This document shows, piece by piece, positions 22,680 through 34,106 of a stretch of 64,000 nt of DNA. A model generated the notes under the pieces. That model searched no databases. It was given only the letters and a program-made list of their open reading frames with translations, and was not told the DNA's origin. A program made the translations under genes and the position numbers. The stretch's first letter is position 1, and each line of letters begins with the position of its first letter. The stretch lies in assembly GCA_914767715.1 (NCBI GenBank), contig OU612072.1, forward strand, positions 3,598,001 to 3,662,000, written 5' to 3'. The DNA is from Membranipora membranacea (Eukaryota > Bryozoa > Gymnolaemata > Cheilostomatida > Membraniporidae).

Positions 22680-25130
22680 GATTGTTACATGGCTGTGATA
22701 CCAAACATGAAATATGTTGAGGTCAAACAATGGGATAATCCAGATGTACGTGAGGGTATCAGGATAATGGTCATTTGCTTAGTTGATGGCAGCTAGTTTT
22801 CGACAGACATTGACGGCAATGAGGACCTTGTTCATATTGTAATGGTAGGACAGCTTCACTCTCATACTCAACACTGATCACATTATACAACAGCCTTGTG
22901 GTCATTTAGGATGTGTTATGCCATCATGTTCATTTGAGATAAATTATTGCCCGTATCTTACTGTGGTGTCTCAAGGCCCTGCGTCCATTTAGGATGTGTT
23001 AGGGACTCATGTTTACCTGTCATGTGCCATACATGTTATAATGGATGATAATTGCTGTGATTTCCTGAAAAATTGGTGACAAGGTTACCTTAATGAGGAT
23101 ATCGTGTAATTTTGCAATTCGGCCTCATATGTCATATTTCTGAGCCAAAAATTGGGCATTCATATTATGAGCTGTGTCATTTTACCTGACTTAACAAATG
23201 ATATAGTTGTACTTTCTTCCGCACTAGGAGAGACAGCCCTAACAATAGTGTTAGTTAAGCCAGGTCAATATTTTGAACAGCTGCATACAAGCAGTAATGG
23301 TCAAGTAAAGCAAATACATAGGTATAAATGTAGTGTATGATTGGGAAAACATAGTTGCCTTGCAAAATAGGGTGAAAGAAGCTGGAAGAAGGAAAAGGAA
23401 AGAGGGAGGTAGGAAGGAAGTGGAAAAACCCCTAAAAACTAGAGACCGTCCTACCAAGTAGGGAGACTTGTCAGGCATGCTTGGTGGTACATAAATCATC
23501 ATAACTGGTCACAAACTGGTGTACGTAAGAGCATCATCAGAATAATAGTCACTTGCTTAGCTGATGGCAGTACAAATTGTCACAGGCATATCGGCAGGGA
23601 GCATTCACTGTCAAAAATACAATAACATCCATCACGACTTCTGGGTCAGCTGAAAACTATTCTAGGACCGAAATTGAGAGAATTAATTTTATTTAAGTGT
23701 AACAGTGTGGATAACTGTAAAACTGGGTAATTTTTGAAAGGATCATCAATAGGCTGATTATCAAATGTGGTATCTCATTCCTCATGCTTTGGAATTTACA
23801 TTAGACCACGTCAGTCAATCGCTTGTATATACTGATTTATATTTTTTACTGAGGGAACGGAAATAATGATATAACGCTATAAGTTAAACCCCTAAATCCT
23901 GGGACTCATCTAAAATTAATCGGATATGGCTGGCCCTCTAGCATGAATGAATAAGTTTGGGATAAACCTTGTTCAGAAAATAGTTGCACTGTGGATTTTA
24001 TGTTTTGGTCAACCGGAGTGTTATGCCATCATGCTCATTTGGGATATAATATGGATTAGTATCTTGCTGTTTTGTGTCAAGGTCCTGTGCTCATTTAGGA
24101 TTTGTTATGGCCTCATGTTTACCTGTGATGTGTCATGCATGTAATGGTTGATAATTGCTGTGATATCCTGATAAATGGGTGACAGGGTTATCCTAATGAG
24201 GATATTGTGAAGGTTAGATTTCCATAAACAGGGAAACAGGTGATAAAAGGTATTACCTTGCTATTTTAGCATGAAAAGGAAGCAATTATCAAAACATGAA
24301 TAAGGAAAAGGGTTCATTTAGACTTCACAAATACAACGACTAGGTAGTCACTAAATCATCATGCCTGGTAAAAAGTCTGCCACACTTAAACTACTGCTGA
24401 CACTCAGGCAAATATAAGCCTTTTAAATTCAGAAAAATCGAAATAGCTCAAAACCAATATAGTAAACAGGCTGAAATCTCAGCATGGTCACTTTATAGGC
24501 GACTCATTCGCACACTCTGATAGTCAAAATCAGGGTATGAAATTAATTATCTAGCGCATATAGTGATGTCGTTACCATCTTACCAGTTGAAAATAACAAT
24601 GTCGTCAGCTAGGGTGTTAATTTCCTTCCCAATTATTTTGATAAGTTATCTGGAGCATACAGAATTCACTGAGCACAAATTTGCTTGTGTGGCAGCAGTA
24701 GTTTAAAAGGTATTCACACTCAAAACATTGTAATAGGTCACAAAAATTCCGCAATAGCAATGAAGGAGGGGTGTTTTATAAGTAGACTAGCAGTCAGCAC
24801 TGTTGATGTAATTAATAAATATAGTTGACACAGTCTTCCTAAAAGGGGAGTGAATAGATCAGTGGCAGCACAGTTCAAATTTATTAAGACTGAATATGAC
24901 ATTTTTCCACAGATTTTATAACAGCTCGATCTTCAAAGCTACAGAAATCTTTTTTCTCTCTTATGTTTGAGAAATACCATGGAATTATAGAAATATTATG
25001 GTTGTGCCTTGTTACCAGGTTACCAAACTATGGCACAGGGATGGTTTGGCTGAAAGTGTACATGGCAAGTTGGTAGTGACAGGAAAATGAGGCACATTGC
25101 TCCATTGATCATTGAAAGCTCTGATACATT
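22680..25130 (+). repeat. Segmental duplication block A
   Basis: Shares ordered, diverged sequence with block B (28790-30270). TTTAGGATTTGTTATG, TGATAATTGCTGTGATATCC, AATGAGGATATTGT and AAACAGGGAAACA lie at 24095-24245 and 29152-29315. GGGGAGTGAATAGATCAGT..GCAGCACAG lies at 24846-24875, matching 29701-29740. GATGGTTTGGCTGAAAGTGTAC at 25039 matches about 30194. Part is also repeated internally (22905-23110 versus 24030-24215). Lying downstream of each IGFBP-like gene, blocks A and B show that gene plus flank was duplicated as one unit. No exon seen inside. Confidence 0.65.
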
Positions 25131-26200
25131 TTTTCATATCTAAACTATTCCACAAAAAACCTAGTCTCGATGCTCAGGCAGCTGAAAATGTAAAATAAAA
25201 GTTTGATGTCACAAACATGCACTTGCACCATTGGCACTTTAACTACATTTTACCATGCATTAGTCACAAGTCATCAAACTTTGTTTCTTTGTGTACATAT
25301 ACAAGATATTTTCCAGGCACCAAAGTGTTGTTGACGCATTTGAAACTTGTGTCAACGCAAACATATAATAATACGCTTAATGATTTGTCAGTCCACACTG
25401 TGAGACTGACATTGCCAAGGTGAATTACTGGTTGAAAGATTGATAATATTTCGAGTGAAATCAAATCAATTCGTTTTTACTTGAATGCATTGCGTCCTCA
25501 TTGCGCGATGTATTTGTACTACAGAGCTTTGTGGTGATCAGCTTTTTGTACCACCTTCTTTTACGCTATCAGAAACGTACGTGTAAAAATGTATATATTG
25601 TTTGTCAAGCCCTCAACACCCTCGGGTTTGTATTTTCCTTAATATCATTTATTTTAGAATTGCGATCATCAACAATACAGTACCATAACGCTGGTTTGTG
25701 TTTGTAATGTGAGGCATTACGCTTTGGATATTTTAAATTTTGCTTCTGCCATTTGCTTCTCTATGTGAGACTAATCACAGACTGAAGCATTTTTTATGAT
25801 TGGGCTGGTACAGCTGTAGAGATAATGAATTTTACAGTTATTCTTGATAAAAGTTACGGATAGAGGTAAAAATCGTCCCCCCCTGCTCAACTATGATGTA
25901 AACGTATAGTGTGAATTGTACAAGCCCAGTATACCGCAACTTTCTAAGGCTTAATTTCTCAACAAAGGTTATTGAATGAATACTATCGTTTGCTGTCTCC
26001 TTATAATTCAAATATAGTTCCGATGTGCGGAAAAAATCAGTATTTAAAGATTTATGGAAGTTGCAGCTCATTGGGCTTGTACTGTTCATACACCACGCTT
26101 GCATCATAAATGAGAAGGGAAACAATTTCTAGCGCTATTCAGTATTTTACTCAGAAGTGTACATTATTTTCATGGTAAAAAAAATATTGCATAACTACTG
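25131..26200. other. Intergenic, no gene seen
   Basis: Unremarkable AT-rich DNA between duplication block A and the second IGFBP-like gene. Short open frames here begin at non-ATG codons and show no recognisable domains. Confidence 0.45.
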
Positions 26201-26441
26201 CAGAACATCTGCCTGACTATGAAATGCTTTGGTCCGAGGAAAGTCTTGTAGCTCATCAGGATACAATGAGGAAACCGTTGTCATATTGTTCGATATTGGA
26301 ATTTGTCACCAGAAATGTCATTAGTGTCTTTATAAGCAATCATCAGCTCAGTGAGAAATCAGTTTTTCGTCAGTTGTTATACAGCTGTGTGGAGTATTCG
26401 GTTACATTGAGGTCTCAACACATTCAGACTCAAGCTCCAGA

Positions 26442-27441
26442 ATGTTAACAATAAGGACGTTGCTCACACTGCTGTCTATTATATGCACCACTACAGCGCT
26501 GTCATGTATAGGCTGTGGTGATTTGTTCAATCCAGTGAAGGTAAGTGAGAGGTCCGACAGATAAACCTGGGAATGTTGTTTTCCCACGTAAGGGATCATG
26601 AATATTGGGAAGTCTGGTACACTTTTCATCTTATAGCTTCCTTTTTGATGATCGTGCTCTGAGAATATAATTGAATCTGCTTCTATCAGGAGACAAGTTA
26701 TCCACTAAGTCAACTCCACTGACCCAATTTTGTTACTTCACTTTATTGTCTGCCGTAGCCTGTAATAATTTTGTGGAATCTTTTCCATTAGGAGTCAAAA
26801 AAGAAAAAAAAACAGGGAAGAAAAAAGCAATAGCCATAATTGGTCTAATGAAAAACAATATAAATATTTTATATTAATTGTGTATGTCAGTGATTAATCA
26901 CAGTGATATACCCATAATAAAATGATATGAGAAATGAAATCTTTTTTTTTGCAGTGTGAACCTCTGGTTTGCAGAGAAGGTAGAGGACCAGCCAGAGCTC
27001 TATGCGGTTGTTGTGATATTTGTGGACAACTTCCTGGAGAGGTGTGCTCCGGGTTCAAACCGTAAGTGTTAAAGGTCTCCTAGCAGGTTGCATACAAGAC
27101 AAATCAGCAACACCGTGTCGTGTGCAAGAGTCTATTACATACCTGGTGAAATTGTCATTGCATTTGACCAAATAAGGGCCCCTTGGCAGCTTTTCAAAAA
27201 CACCAATGTCTATCAGCTGCCTCAAAAACATACCCAACATTCTTACATAATTGAGCATAGATAGCAAATCTTTAAACTGTGTAAGACCACTCTCGAACTG
27301 CTCATCTTAAAATTGTAATGTATTTTGCTGTCACACTCATCGATTTAATCTCACAGTTGTCAGAGAGGAGATCGATGTAACTTTGGGGAGGCAACTCCTC
27401 AATGGTCCTGGTGGGGTAAAGGAGTATGTGTCAGTGGATAG
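26442..27441 (+). CDS. Secreted single IGFBP-type domain protein, copy 2 (3 exons, 96 aa)
   Basis: Exons 26442-26540, 26955-27061 and 27357-27441 (stop 27439-27441), GT-AG introns, phases 0 and 2 as in copy 1. Exon 1 ends before a consensus GTAAGT, adding Val-Lys relative to copy 1. A signal peptide spans about residues 1-20. There are 12 cysteines in the mature chain (22, 25, 34, 39, 50, 52, 53, 56, 64, 70, 76, 93) with CGCCDIC and PCQRGDRC conserved. Exon 2 is nearly identical to copy 1. The third exon is shorter by 11 codons and carries WSWWGKG in place of the longer loop. About 90 bp upstream of the start is also similar between copies. A poly(A) signal lies at 27594-27599. Intact, so probably functional. 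Confidence 0.82.
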
Positions 27442-27593
27442 AAATTCTTCATCAAAGAAGTCATCATACATGAGAAGATGATCCAATAACGCAGAAAAGT
27501 TTTTTGAACTTATATATTTGTTATAAGTGTGTATGATTGCAGTCACAACTAATTTTTGAGTACTTTTAAAAAAGTTGTTGTCTACTTCTCAAT

Positions 27594-27599
27594 AATAAA
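27594..27599 (+). promoter_or_regulatory. Poly(A) signal AATAAA
   Basis: AATAAA 153 bp after the stop codon of the second IGFBP-like gene, at a plausible distance for a short 3' UTR. Confidence 0.45.
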
Positions 27600-28790
27600 C
27601 ACTGGAATAACTTCCAAGTACAATCCCATATCACTGTTAATAACCATTTAGCATTTTACTTCACTACGGATTATCTAATCATTGAACCACAGATTAGCTT
27701 ACTCATTCAGTAGGTTTGTTTGACATGTAATGTGAGCTGTATGGCGCATCTTTGAGACAGAAATAGCCACAATGCTACCGACTGTTTTTTGCTTTATTTT
27801 ACTTCTCTCAACGGTTGACTTAGAGTCATATTCTTGGATAAAAAGCTGCCTCTAGCATACAGTACAATCAACACAATTCAAACTTCTTGGGACCACCAAA
27901 TTTACTTGTTTGTACTTGTTTAGTAGAGTTTTGAATTAAGTGACATTAGAATGCGTTGAGATTTGGTTGAAGGAACCAATTTTCCTTGTCTGAATTAACA
28001 AGTTCTGAAACATATAGTCTCAATCAGGAGGAGTACACTGTTATAGATTGTTACACAAGTTTTCTCTCCTTTTAACCATATTTTGGTGTATAGAGTTTTG
28101 CTTGCGGCATAGACCCATCTGGCATCTAGCGCCTTGTCAAGACAGAGGCTGATATGATGCAACTGACTCTTTCTTGCTTCAATCCATATCTGCCAGTGTT
28201 GGCTTTTGTTTTTGTTTTTTGGAGAGAGAATTGCCTCACGTGTTCAAGTCTATGGACTTTGAGGCTAAACGAACTTACCTGTACTGTGATGTTGGTGTCA
28301 CTCAAGATTTTTTACAATGGATACAAGGCTATATTATGTTTATTGACATCATAGCACTGCAGCGATAACTGACAAGGGTATTCTGGCTACGTACATGATC
28401 CAAATAGTATATTATTTAATTTAAATGCTATAGCAAGAGGTCAGTGGGTGGTCAAGACAATCGACACCTTTGGCACTTATCTGTGGAAGAAGCAAACATC
28501 TTAATTGATTCGGGAAGAAGTGAACCTAGAAGGTGCCCATAATGATTTATTGTCATGAATATATTTGATAATGCTTTAAGGTTGAAAGACATCAAATTCA
28601 AATATTCCAGTTGGAAGTTTGTTTAATGTTTTTGTCAGAAGAGTTCAATATTTAATAATGAACTCTTCTCACAAGGACAGAATTTCAGAAGTTAAAAAAT
28701 ATTGCAGTGTTACTGTTAGTGTGTCCAAAACAGGATAACCGTGTGAAATTATTTTGTGAAAGGGTAGTCAATATGCTTAACTCAAATGTG
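27600..28790. other. Intergenic, no gene seen
   Basis: AT-rich. One short motif (TATGGCGCATC at about 27750) relates it to the 21.2-22.1 kb repeats, fitting the view that it belongs to the second duplication unit. No exon recognised. Confidence 0.4.
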
Positions 28791-29792
28791 GCGTCTTTTT
28801 ATTTTTCTTATGCCATTGCTTTGGACTGATGATGAATCAATTTGGTATCAGTGGCCTTACTAGCATGGCTTTAAAGGTCTGGGAAATAGTCTTGTTTACA
28901 AAATTTCTGTACACAATAGAGAAAAATCTTTTTTAGGGACAGAGATCTAGGTATTAATTGGAAGCTACTTGGGAGTGGCTGTTATGAGCGAGCCCTTGGT
29001 TTGACAAAAGAAAGCCGAGTGTGACATTCCAGATGTGGATTGCTTTTGGCTAGTTGTCCATAAAGGATGGAGGCAAGGAAGACCTTGTTTGGGGTGTATG
29101 GTATAAGGGTAGAAGAGCTTCACTCCCAGATTAAAAACTGACCCCCTGTTCACTTAGGATGTGTTATGACCCCATGTCCTGGTGTGATACGTTATGCCCT
29201 CGTTTTTACCTGTATTGTGTTATGTATTTAATAGCTAATAATTGCTGTGATATCCTGATGAATAGGAACACAAGGTTATCAAAATGAGGATATTGTAAAG
29301 GATATATGTCAGTAAACAGGGAAACAGTTGATAAAATGTATAACCTTGATGTATTAACATGAAAGGGAATCATATCACACCATGAAGAAGAAAGGATTGT
29401 AGAGGCCGCATAAATAAATTCACTTGTTCGTCCATCAACCACCGTAACTGGCCAAGAACCAAAAAGACAGCCACAAAAAGGTTTGCGCTTAAAATATTAA
29501 AATAAGCACCATAACATCACATCAGTCTACAACATGAGAGGAGTGTTAAATATGTATAGACTAGATGTCAGCAGCTTTGATGTCATAACCATTTGTTGTC
29601 ATAATGTTGATGTTGAGATCATACATGTCAAGATTGTCGACATGTTTATATCATAAATATTAAACTCAATACTAAATATAGCCATAGTTCTCTTAAAAGA
29701 GGAGTGAATGGGTCAGTCCCACTATTAAAGCAGCAGCACAGCTTGTATTTATTTAGACTATATTTAGCTCATTTCCACAGTCTTGATAAAAA

Positions 29793-29903
29793 TGTTGATC
29801 TTCAGAGCTACAGCTATAATTCTTTTATCTTGTATTGCTGAAGATAATTTAATAGCTATTGTGGTGGCGCCTCACGCCTTTGCTACCAAGTCAAAGAACA
29901 ATG
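29793..29903 (+). other. Possible signal-peptide exon
   Basis: ATG at 29793 opens a short frame beginning MLIFRATAIILLSCIA, like a signal peptide, and running to a GTACGT that could be a donor at about 29904. The equivalent place in block A lacks the ATG. The SINE-like insertion starts just after. No following exon was found, so this may be chance or a broken gene. Confidence 0.2.
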
Positions 29904-29915
29904 GTACGTGTATGG

Positions 29916-30187
29916 AGAGGTATACACCCGGGTGCTGGGGGCTGGAACAATCAACAATGAAAGCTCCCCCAGTGGGACTCGAACCCACAACTCCTGCGGC
30001 ACTAATCGCCTGGCAGTGAATAGGAAGCGCGCTAACCGATTGCGCCATCTCACCATCCCCAAAAAAGAATGGGTCGATGGCGCTAATTAGATAGCCCGCT
30101 ATTCACTACTCGGAGTTGTGTTCTCTCATCCCACAGCACATTCCAATCCACCATTGCCACCCTATGAAACACAGCGTACATGTCAGC
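29916..30187 (-). mobile_element. SINE-like insertion with two head-to-head tRNA-like modules
   Basis: Flanked by a 12-bp direct repeat GTACGTGTATGG (29904-29915 and 30188-30199). Read on the minus strand it has an A box (TGGCGCAATCGGTTAGCGCG) and a perfect B box (GGTTCGAGTCC), but the spacing is too long for an intact tRNA. On the plus strand, 30068-30140 is a diverged inverted copy of the same module (GATGGCGCTAATTAGATAGC, CTATTCACT, GGAGTTGTG). So it is a foldback-like composite. The segment is absent from duplication block A, so it inserted after the duplication. Confidence 0.7.
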
Positions 30188-30270
30188 GTACGTGTATGGT
30201 TTGGTGGACAGTGTACTTAGCAGGTTGACATTGATGGAAAAAATGATGTGCATTGATCACCGAAAATAAT

Positions 30271-31150
30271 TGCCATCACCTAACATATCAAACAAGGTTC
30301 GGTTCAAGCAACATAAACAAATTAAGGGAAGTGGGTCGGAATCATTTCAAATCATCTTTTAGTTATCAACAACTTTGCAAACTCTTAGAAATTCATTCTA
30401 TGTACTTTGGAAATTCATTTTGAGCGAACCATAATACAAATTTATAATGCAATCATGACTGTTTATTTTATCACAAGGCCGCTAAAATCTGAACGCAATC
30501 ATTCTATTGAAGTGATGTATTGTTGCATTGTAATGTTTTACAAAGTGAATATCAATGTATCCCACAACAAGTTAGGATGGCAAGCTGCACTGAAATAACT
30601 TATAAGGAGTCTGCTGATCGAGTTATCTAGAGTTATCTAGTCCATTATAAGGTTTGCAGATTGCACGACAAGTTTTTCCCTGTGATTTTCGTGTCCTATA
30701 GAATCACAACAGGCTTCTGTCATGTCTTTATAGTACCTTACCATAATATGCCTTTTTAAAATGGCTAATTGGCTTTTGTTATCAAATGGTACAAAAAGGG
30801 TGTAAAATACCAGATGCATACTAGGATGGTTTATAAATTGAAATAAGGTGTGTATCACTATTGTAACAGCTACTACAATACTGTTTTGTGCACCAATTTG
30901 GTTTGCTTTAATGAAGTGTATACAGAGAAACCTATGTGCACCTGCTAATTCTGTTTGAGTAGTACTATCAATTAGAAATATATTTTCTATATAAGAGCAT
31001 TGGTTGACTTGAATCCTGGTTTTCTAAAACTGACTTGTACTCTTTGTATAGCACTAAAGGATTGTTGAGCCAATCTATCTGGACCACACTACAAAAACTT
31101 AGACAACTCTACATAAATATAGCATCTGTCAATGATACACGAACTAAAAA
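30271..31150. other. Intergenic, no gene seen
   Basis: AT-rich DNA. A 10-bp tandem repeat (AGTTATCTAG twice) lies near 30621. Nothing else supported. Confidence 0.4.
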
Positions 31151-31179
31151 TGAGCTGTGTTTCTGAGCGTCCAGGTGTT

Positions 31180-31185
31180 TTTATT
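31180..31185 (-). promoter_or_regulatory. Poly(A) signal AATAAA
   Basis: AATAAA on the minus strand about 100 nt past the stop codon of the 71-aa peptide gene. Confidence 0.5.
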
Positions 31186-31285
31186 TTGCAAGATAATAAG
31201 TGTAACAGGAGTGGATTAAGTAGTGTATAATGTGAATGGTCTGTAGTTTCTTGTAAGATTGGCCGTATACATCCCGGGTTCTGGT

Positions 31286-31756
31286 CTATCCATCAAGCTC
31301 TCCGTTGAGGTGATCGACTATTCCTTCAAGTACTTTCTGTGGGGTAAGTTTTCCGGTCTATAAAATAACAGAAAATATAAGGTGATGAATATTTGTTTTT
31401 AAAAATAAAGCAACTAGAATAACTGACAAGACCATAGCCTAAAGTACAAAAGACCAGAGTGAAACAGAGGTCAAAATAAGTCAACCCTATCTTGGCTATG
31501 TATTCTCAGAGGGTTGTGAGATTAAGCATGTGTCTGAAGTATTATCTGTTACCACACAATAATAGGTAATAAAGGTAAGAATGTCTCAATACATAACACA
31601 ATTTAAAATTACCTGGGCTGCTTCAACAATGAAATCACGCAAGCCTCTGGCATCAACGACATCGGCCACTTCATTGTCAACTGGCGCTGCCTCGACATTG
31701 AGCAATGCACAGGCAAGCATCATCATAGCAAAAACAGCAAAGACTTTAGGTGACAT
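31286..31756 (-). CDS. Small secreted peptide precursor (2 exons, 71 aa)
   Basis: Exon 1 is 31756-31613, exon 2 is 31357-31286 (stop 31288-31286). The intron begins GTAATT, ends TTTTATAG and is in phase 0, so the two frames join cleanly. I chose the ATG at 31756; the frame stays open a little further 5' only from a GTG. Residues 1-24 are a clear signal peptide (MSPKVFAVFAMMMLACALLN, then VEAA). The remaining 47 residues start APVDNEVADVV and continue ARGLRDFIVEAAQ, then TGKLTPQKVLEGIVDHLNG, acidic and helix-prone with no cysteine. A TATA-like box lies about 72 nt upstream and AATAAA about 100 nt downstream. I do not recognise the family. The ARG could be a cleavage point for a released C-terminal peptide, but that is a guess. 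Confidence 0.6.
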
Positions 31757-31827
31757 GTTGAAGATACTTGACACTACAAATTAAGACATAAAAAGATAAT
31801 AATGATGATAGCTAAAATCAAATTGCC

Positions 31828-31836
31828 ATATATATA
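31828..31836 (-). promoter_or_regulatory. TATA-like box of the 71-aa peptide gene
   Basis: TATATATAT on the minus strand, about 72 nt before the chosen ATG. This is compatible with a TATA promoter and a 5' UTR of roughly 40 nt. Confidence 0.45.
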
Positions 31837-31859
31837 CAAACATCCCAAGCTATTGACTC

Positions 31860-32640
31860 AATGCACCATAGCAAAATTCATCCATTGAATAAAAAAAATG
31901 TGTCAATTACATTTTAAAATTTTTGCACAAAACAGTTTTTTTGTCGTCAAATGTAAAGTATATCACTTACACGTTATGGCCAGCTAGTGCACAAATTGTT
32001 ACAAAACTGTCTATTGAGTTTACTGAGAATAGAGCCAACAGCAAATATGATGAGCTCAAGATTATTTATGAAAACAACTTACCTCTACTCCTGTTTGGTC
32101 AAAATTGGAATGATAATAATGATGTTTATGATCAGTTTATATAGTACTTTATCTTCCTGTATTGTTAGTCTACAAGGAAAAGCAGCAAGGTTACATCATT
32201 TTTAGTTCTATTTTTATCATGAGGGTTTTTTTCAAGGTAATGTTCACAAGGTTGAGATGACGTGTACCCAGTCAGAACGATCACCTGATGATGCTGAAGA
32301 TTCAACTACCTCTAAAGAGGGACTCAAGCTGCCCAAAATAATACTGAGAATGTGAAACATCCTAGAAAACTAGAAGGCCTCCTAGATGTGTGAGGCCATA
32401 AAATACCCCTGAACTGGATGCGCAGAAGCTGCCAAAACTAAAACTGGCACTTATCAGCCATAAGCAGTGACACTTTGATCTTAGCCAATAGGCACAGAAT
32501 CTAACCTGATGAAGTGTGATTGTTAGATTTGTAATTTGACTGATTGGAATATATTTGGGATTCACTGTGTTTTTGCTGAGTACCTGGACTCAATGCTGAC
32601 TGCAAAAACTTGCAGAAAACAAATCAGTTTTTGCACTATG
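31860..32640. other. Intergenic, no gene seen
   Basis: Upstream flank of the 71-aa peptide gene. No recognisable coding or repeat structure. Confidence 0.35.
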
Positions 32641-32649
32641 ACTCAAGTT

Positions 32650-32910
32650 GGGATGTGCCACAAGCGTTTACTCAGAACTGAAGTCAGTTTCTCTGACTAG
32701 AGGTTATCCCCTAGAGAGATATAGAGGTTCCTCAAGGTCACAGTATAAACGTTCGGTGCCAAATAGCTCTCGTTTGTAAGCAGGTCAGAGCTCAGCTAGG
32801 GTACAGTGCCTAGAAGTCAGTAAACCGCAGCGGGACTTGAACCAAGAACCTTCAACACTTGCATGTTTGAGGGTCAGGCGCTCTTAACAACTGAGCAACC
32901 TCATACTTTA
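32650..32910 (-). mobile_element. Probable tRNA-derived SINE
   Basis: On the minus strand from about 32910 there is an A-box-like TTGCTCAGTTGTTAAGAGCG and, about 50 nt on, a B box GGTTCAAGTCC. The middle cannot fold as a normal anticodon arm, so it is tRNA-derived rather than a tRNA gene. The stretch 32650-32825 would be its body. The ends are uncertain because I see no target-site duplication. Confidence 0.45.
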
Positions 32911-33990
32911 TATATAATGTATATGAATATATAACATCAATCGATGGTTGGCCAAGAGATCTCTACATATGGATTTCCCTGTGAGAGGTCTTGAATCTAA
33001 GATCTGTCAACATTTATAAGTATGCAGTGCATTTCCTCCTGAGCGATGCTCTACTCTGAGACATGATACTATAACCTGTCCCAAATCAGAAATCATTGTT
33101 GTGAATTATGCAAAACTATAATCATTCAATCATGTTAGTAAAGCTGGGCTGAGATGGCATTTCGTCCACTTTTTAAGTGGAAAATTGTAATAAGTTGACC
33201 ACTTTTGGGAGATAATTATCCCCATATCCCCATATCTCCCATCTCATACTTAGTGATAACAGTGAAAAAAGCTGCACACATAAAGTTTTTAAACACAAAG
33301 ATACTTTGATAGCTCACCCTCAGTGTATGGCCTGATGTCAGGCTCGGATCGTACAAGGAAAAAGGAAGCCTTGAAGGCTGTCTGTAACAATATCACTGAC
33401 TGTGATTCCTGTATTTTGAAGCCTTAGACAAGGTCATGTAAATGTTGATTTGTTGTTTAAGATAAGCAAGAAGGAAACACTGTTTCCTTCAACTTCACAA
33501 TGCATCACATGATCATCGCATGATCAAATCAAATGATGGTTTTTTACTAATGCGGTAGAACTTTCTGCTTGACAATTTCTTAAAATTCATTTATATGCCC
33601 CTTTCTCTTGTAAATTACCTTACGTACTTTCATCTGTGTTATGAACAGGGATTAATCGCACACATTGATTGCAACTTTTAATTATGAGTGTTTGAAAATT
33701 TCATGGTACTTGTATATTTCCAATTATTTTTAGATTATTATGATCTTTTTATTTTTAAACTGGCAAGTTCTTTTTTTAAAGCTGTTAATATGCAAACTAA
33801 CATTACACAAAATATTGTTGCTAAATATAATCTCTTTTTCGTTCAATGTTTCAACATTGGTACAAACTTTGCTTCTCTTACTACGGTAGAGTACAGTTTC
33901 AATGTAATCCTGACTGGATAACTGTATATGGGCCATAAAAGATAACAACCACAAAGCTAAGCTTTAGACTAAACTAATAGTCTCTATCTT
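32911..33990. other. Intergenic, no gene seen
   Basis: AT-rich, with an ATCATCGCATGATCAAATCAAATGATGG palindromic run near 33511. Short open frames near 33.7 kb are low-complexity and unsupported. Confidence 0.4.
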
Positions 33991-33996
33991 TCCGTA

Positions 33997-34033
33997 CGAC
34001 GGCCCTCCGGGCCTCGCTTCGCTGGGCCCGTCG
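33997..34033. repeat. GC-rich hairpin before the hAT ORF
   Basis: CGACGGCC and GGGCCCGTCG pair to form a GC-only stem around CTCGCTTCGC, in otherwise AT-rich DNA, 75-115 bp before the hAT reading frame. It may be part of the element's 5' end or a separate small insertion. Confidence 0.4.
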
Positions 34034-34106
34034 AGAGGGAGCTAATTAATGTGGATGAGCAAGGAATAACTCAGACTATTTTTTTTTTATCGAAACGAAA
34101 TAAAAA

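Larger units (their letters stand above)
28790..30270 (+). repeat. Segmental duplication block B
   Basis: Counterpart of block A downstream of the second IGFBP-like gene. It is shorter than A through deletions and is interrupted by a 272-bp SINE-like insertion at 29916-30187. Confidence 0.62.

Noticed and set aside
29940-30060. Intact tRNA gene in the SINE-like insertion
   Set aside because: A and B boxes are present, but the spacing and middle do not fold into an anticodon arm, and acceptor ends do not pair.
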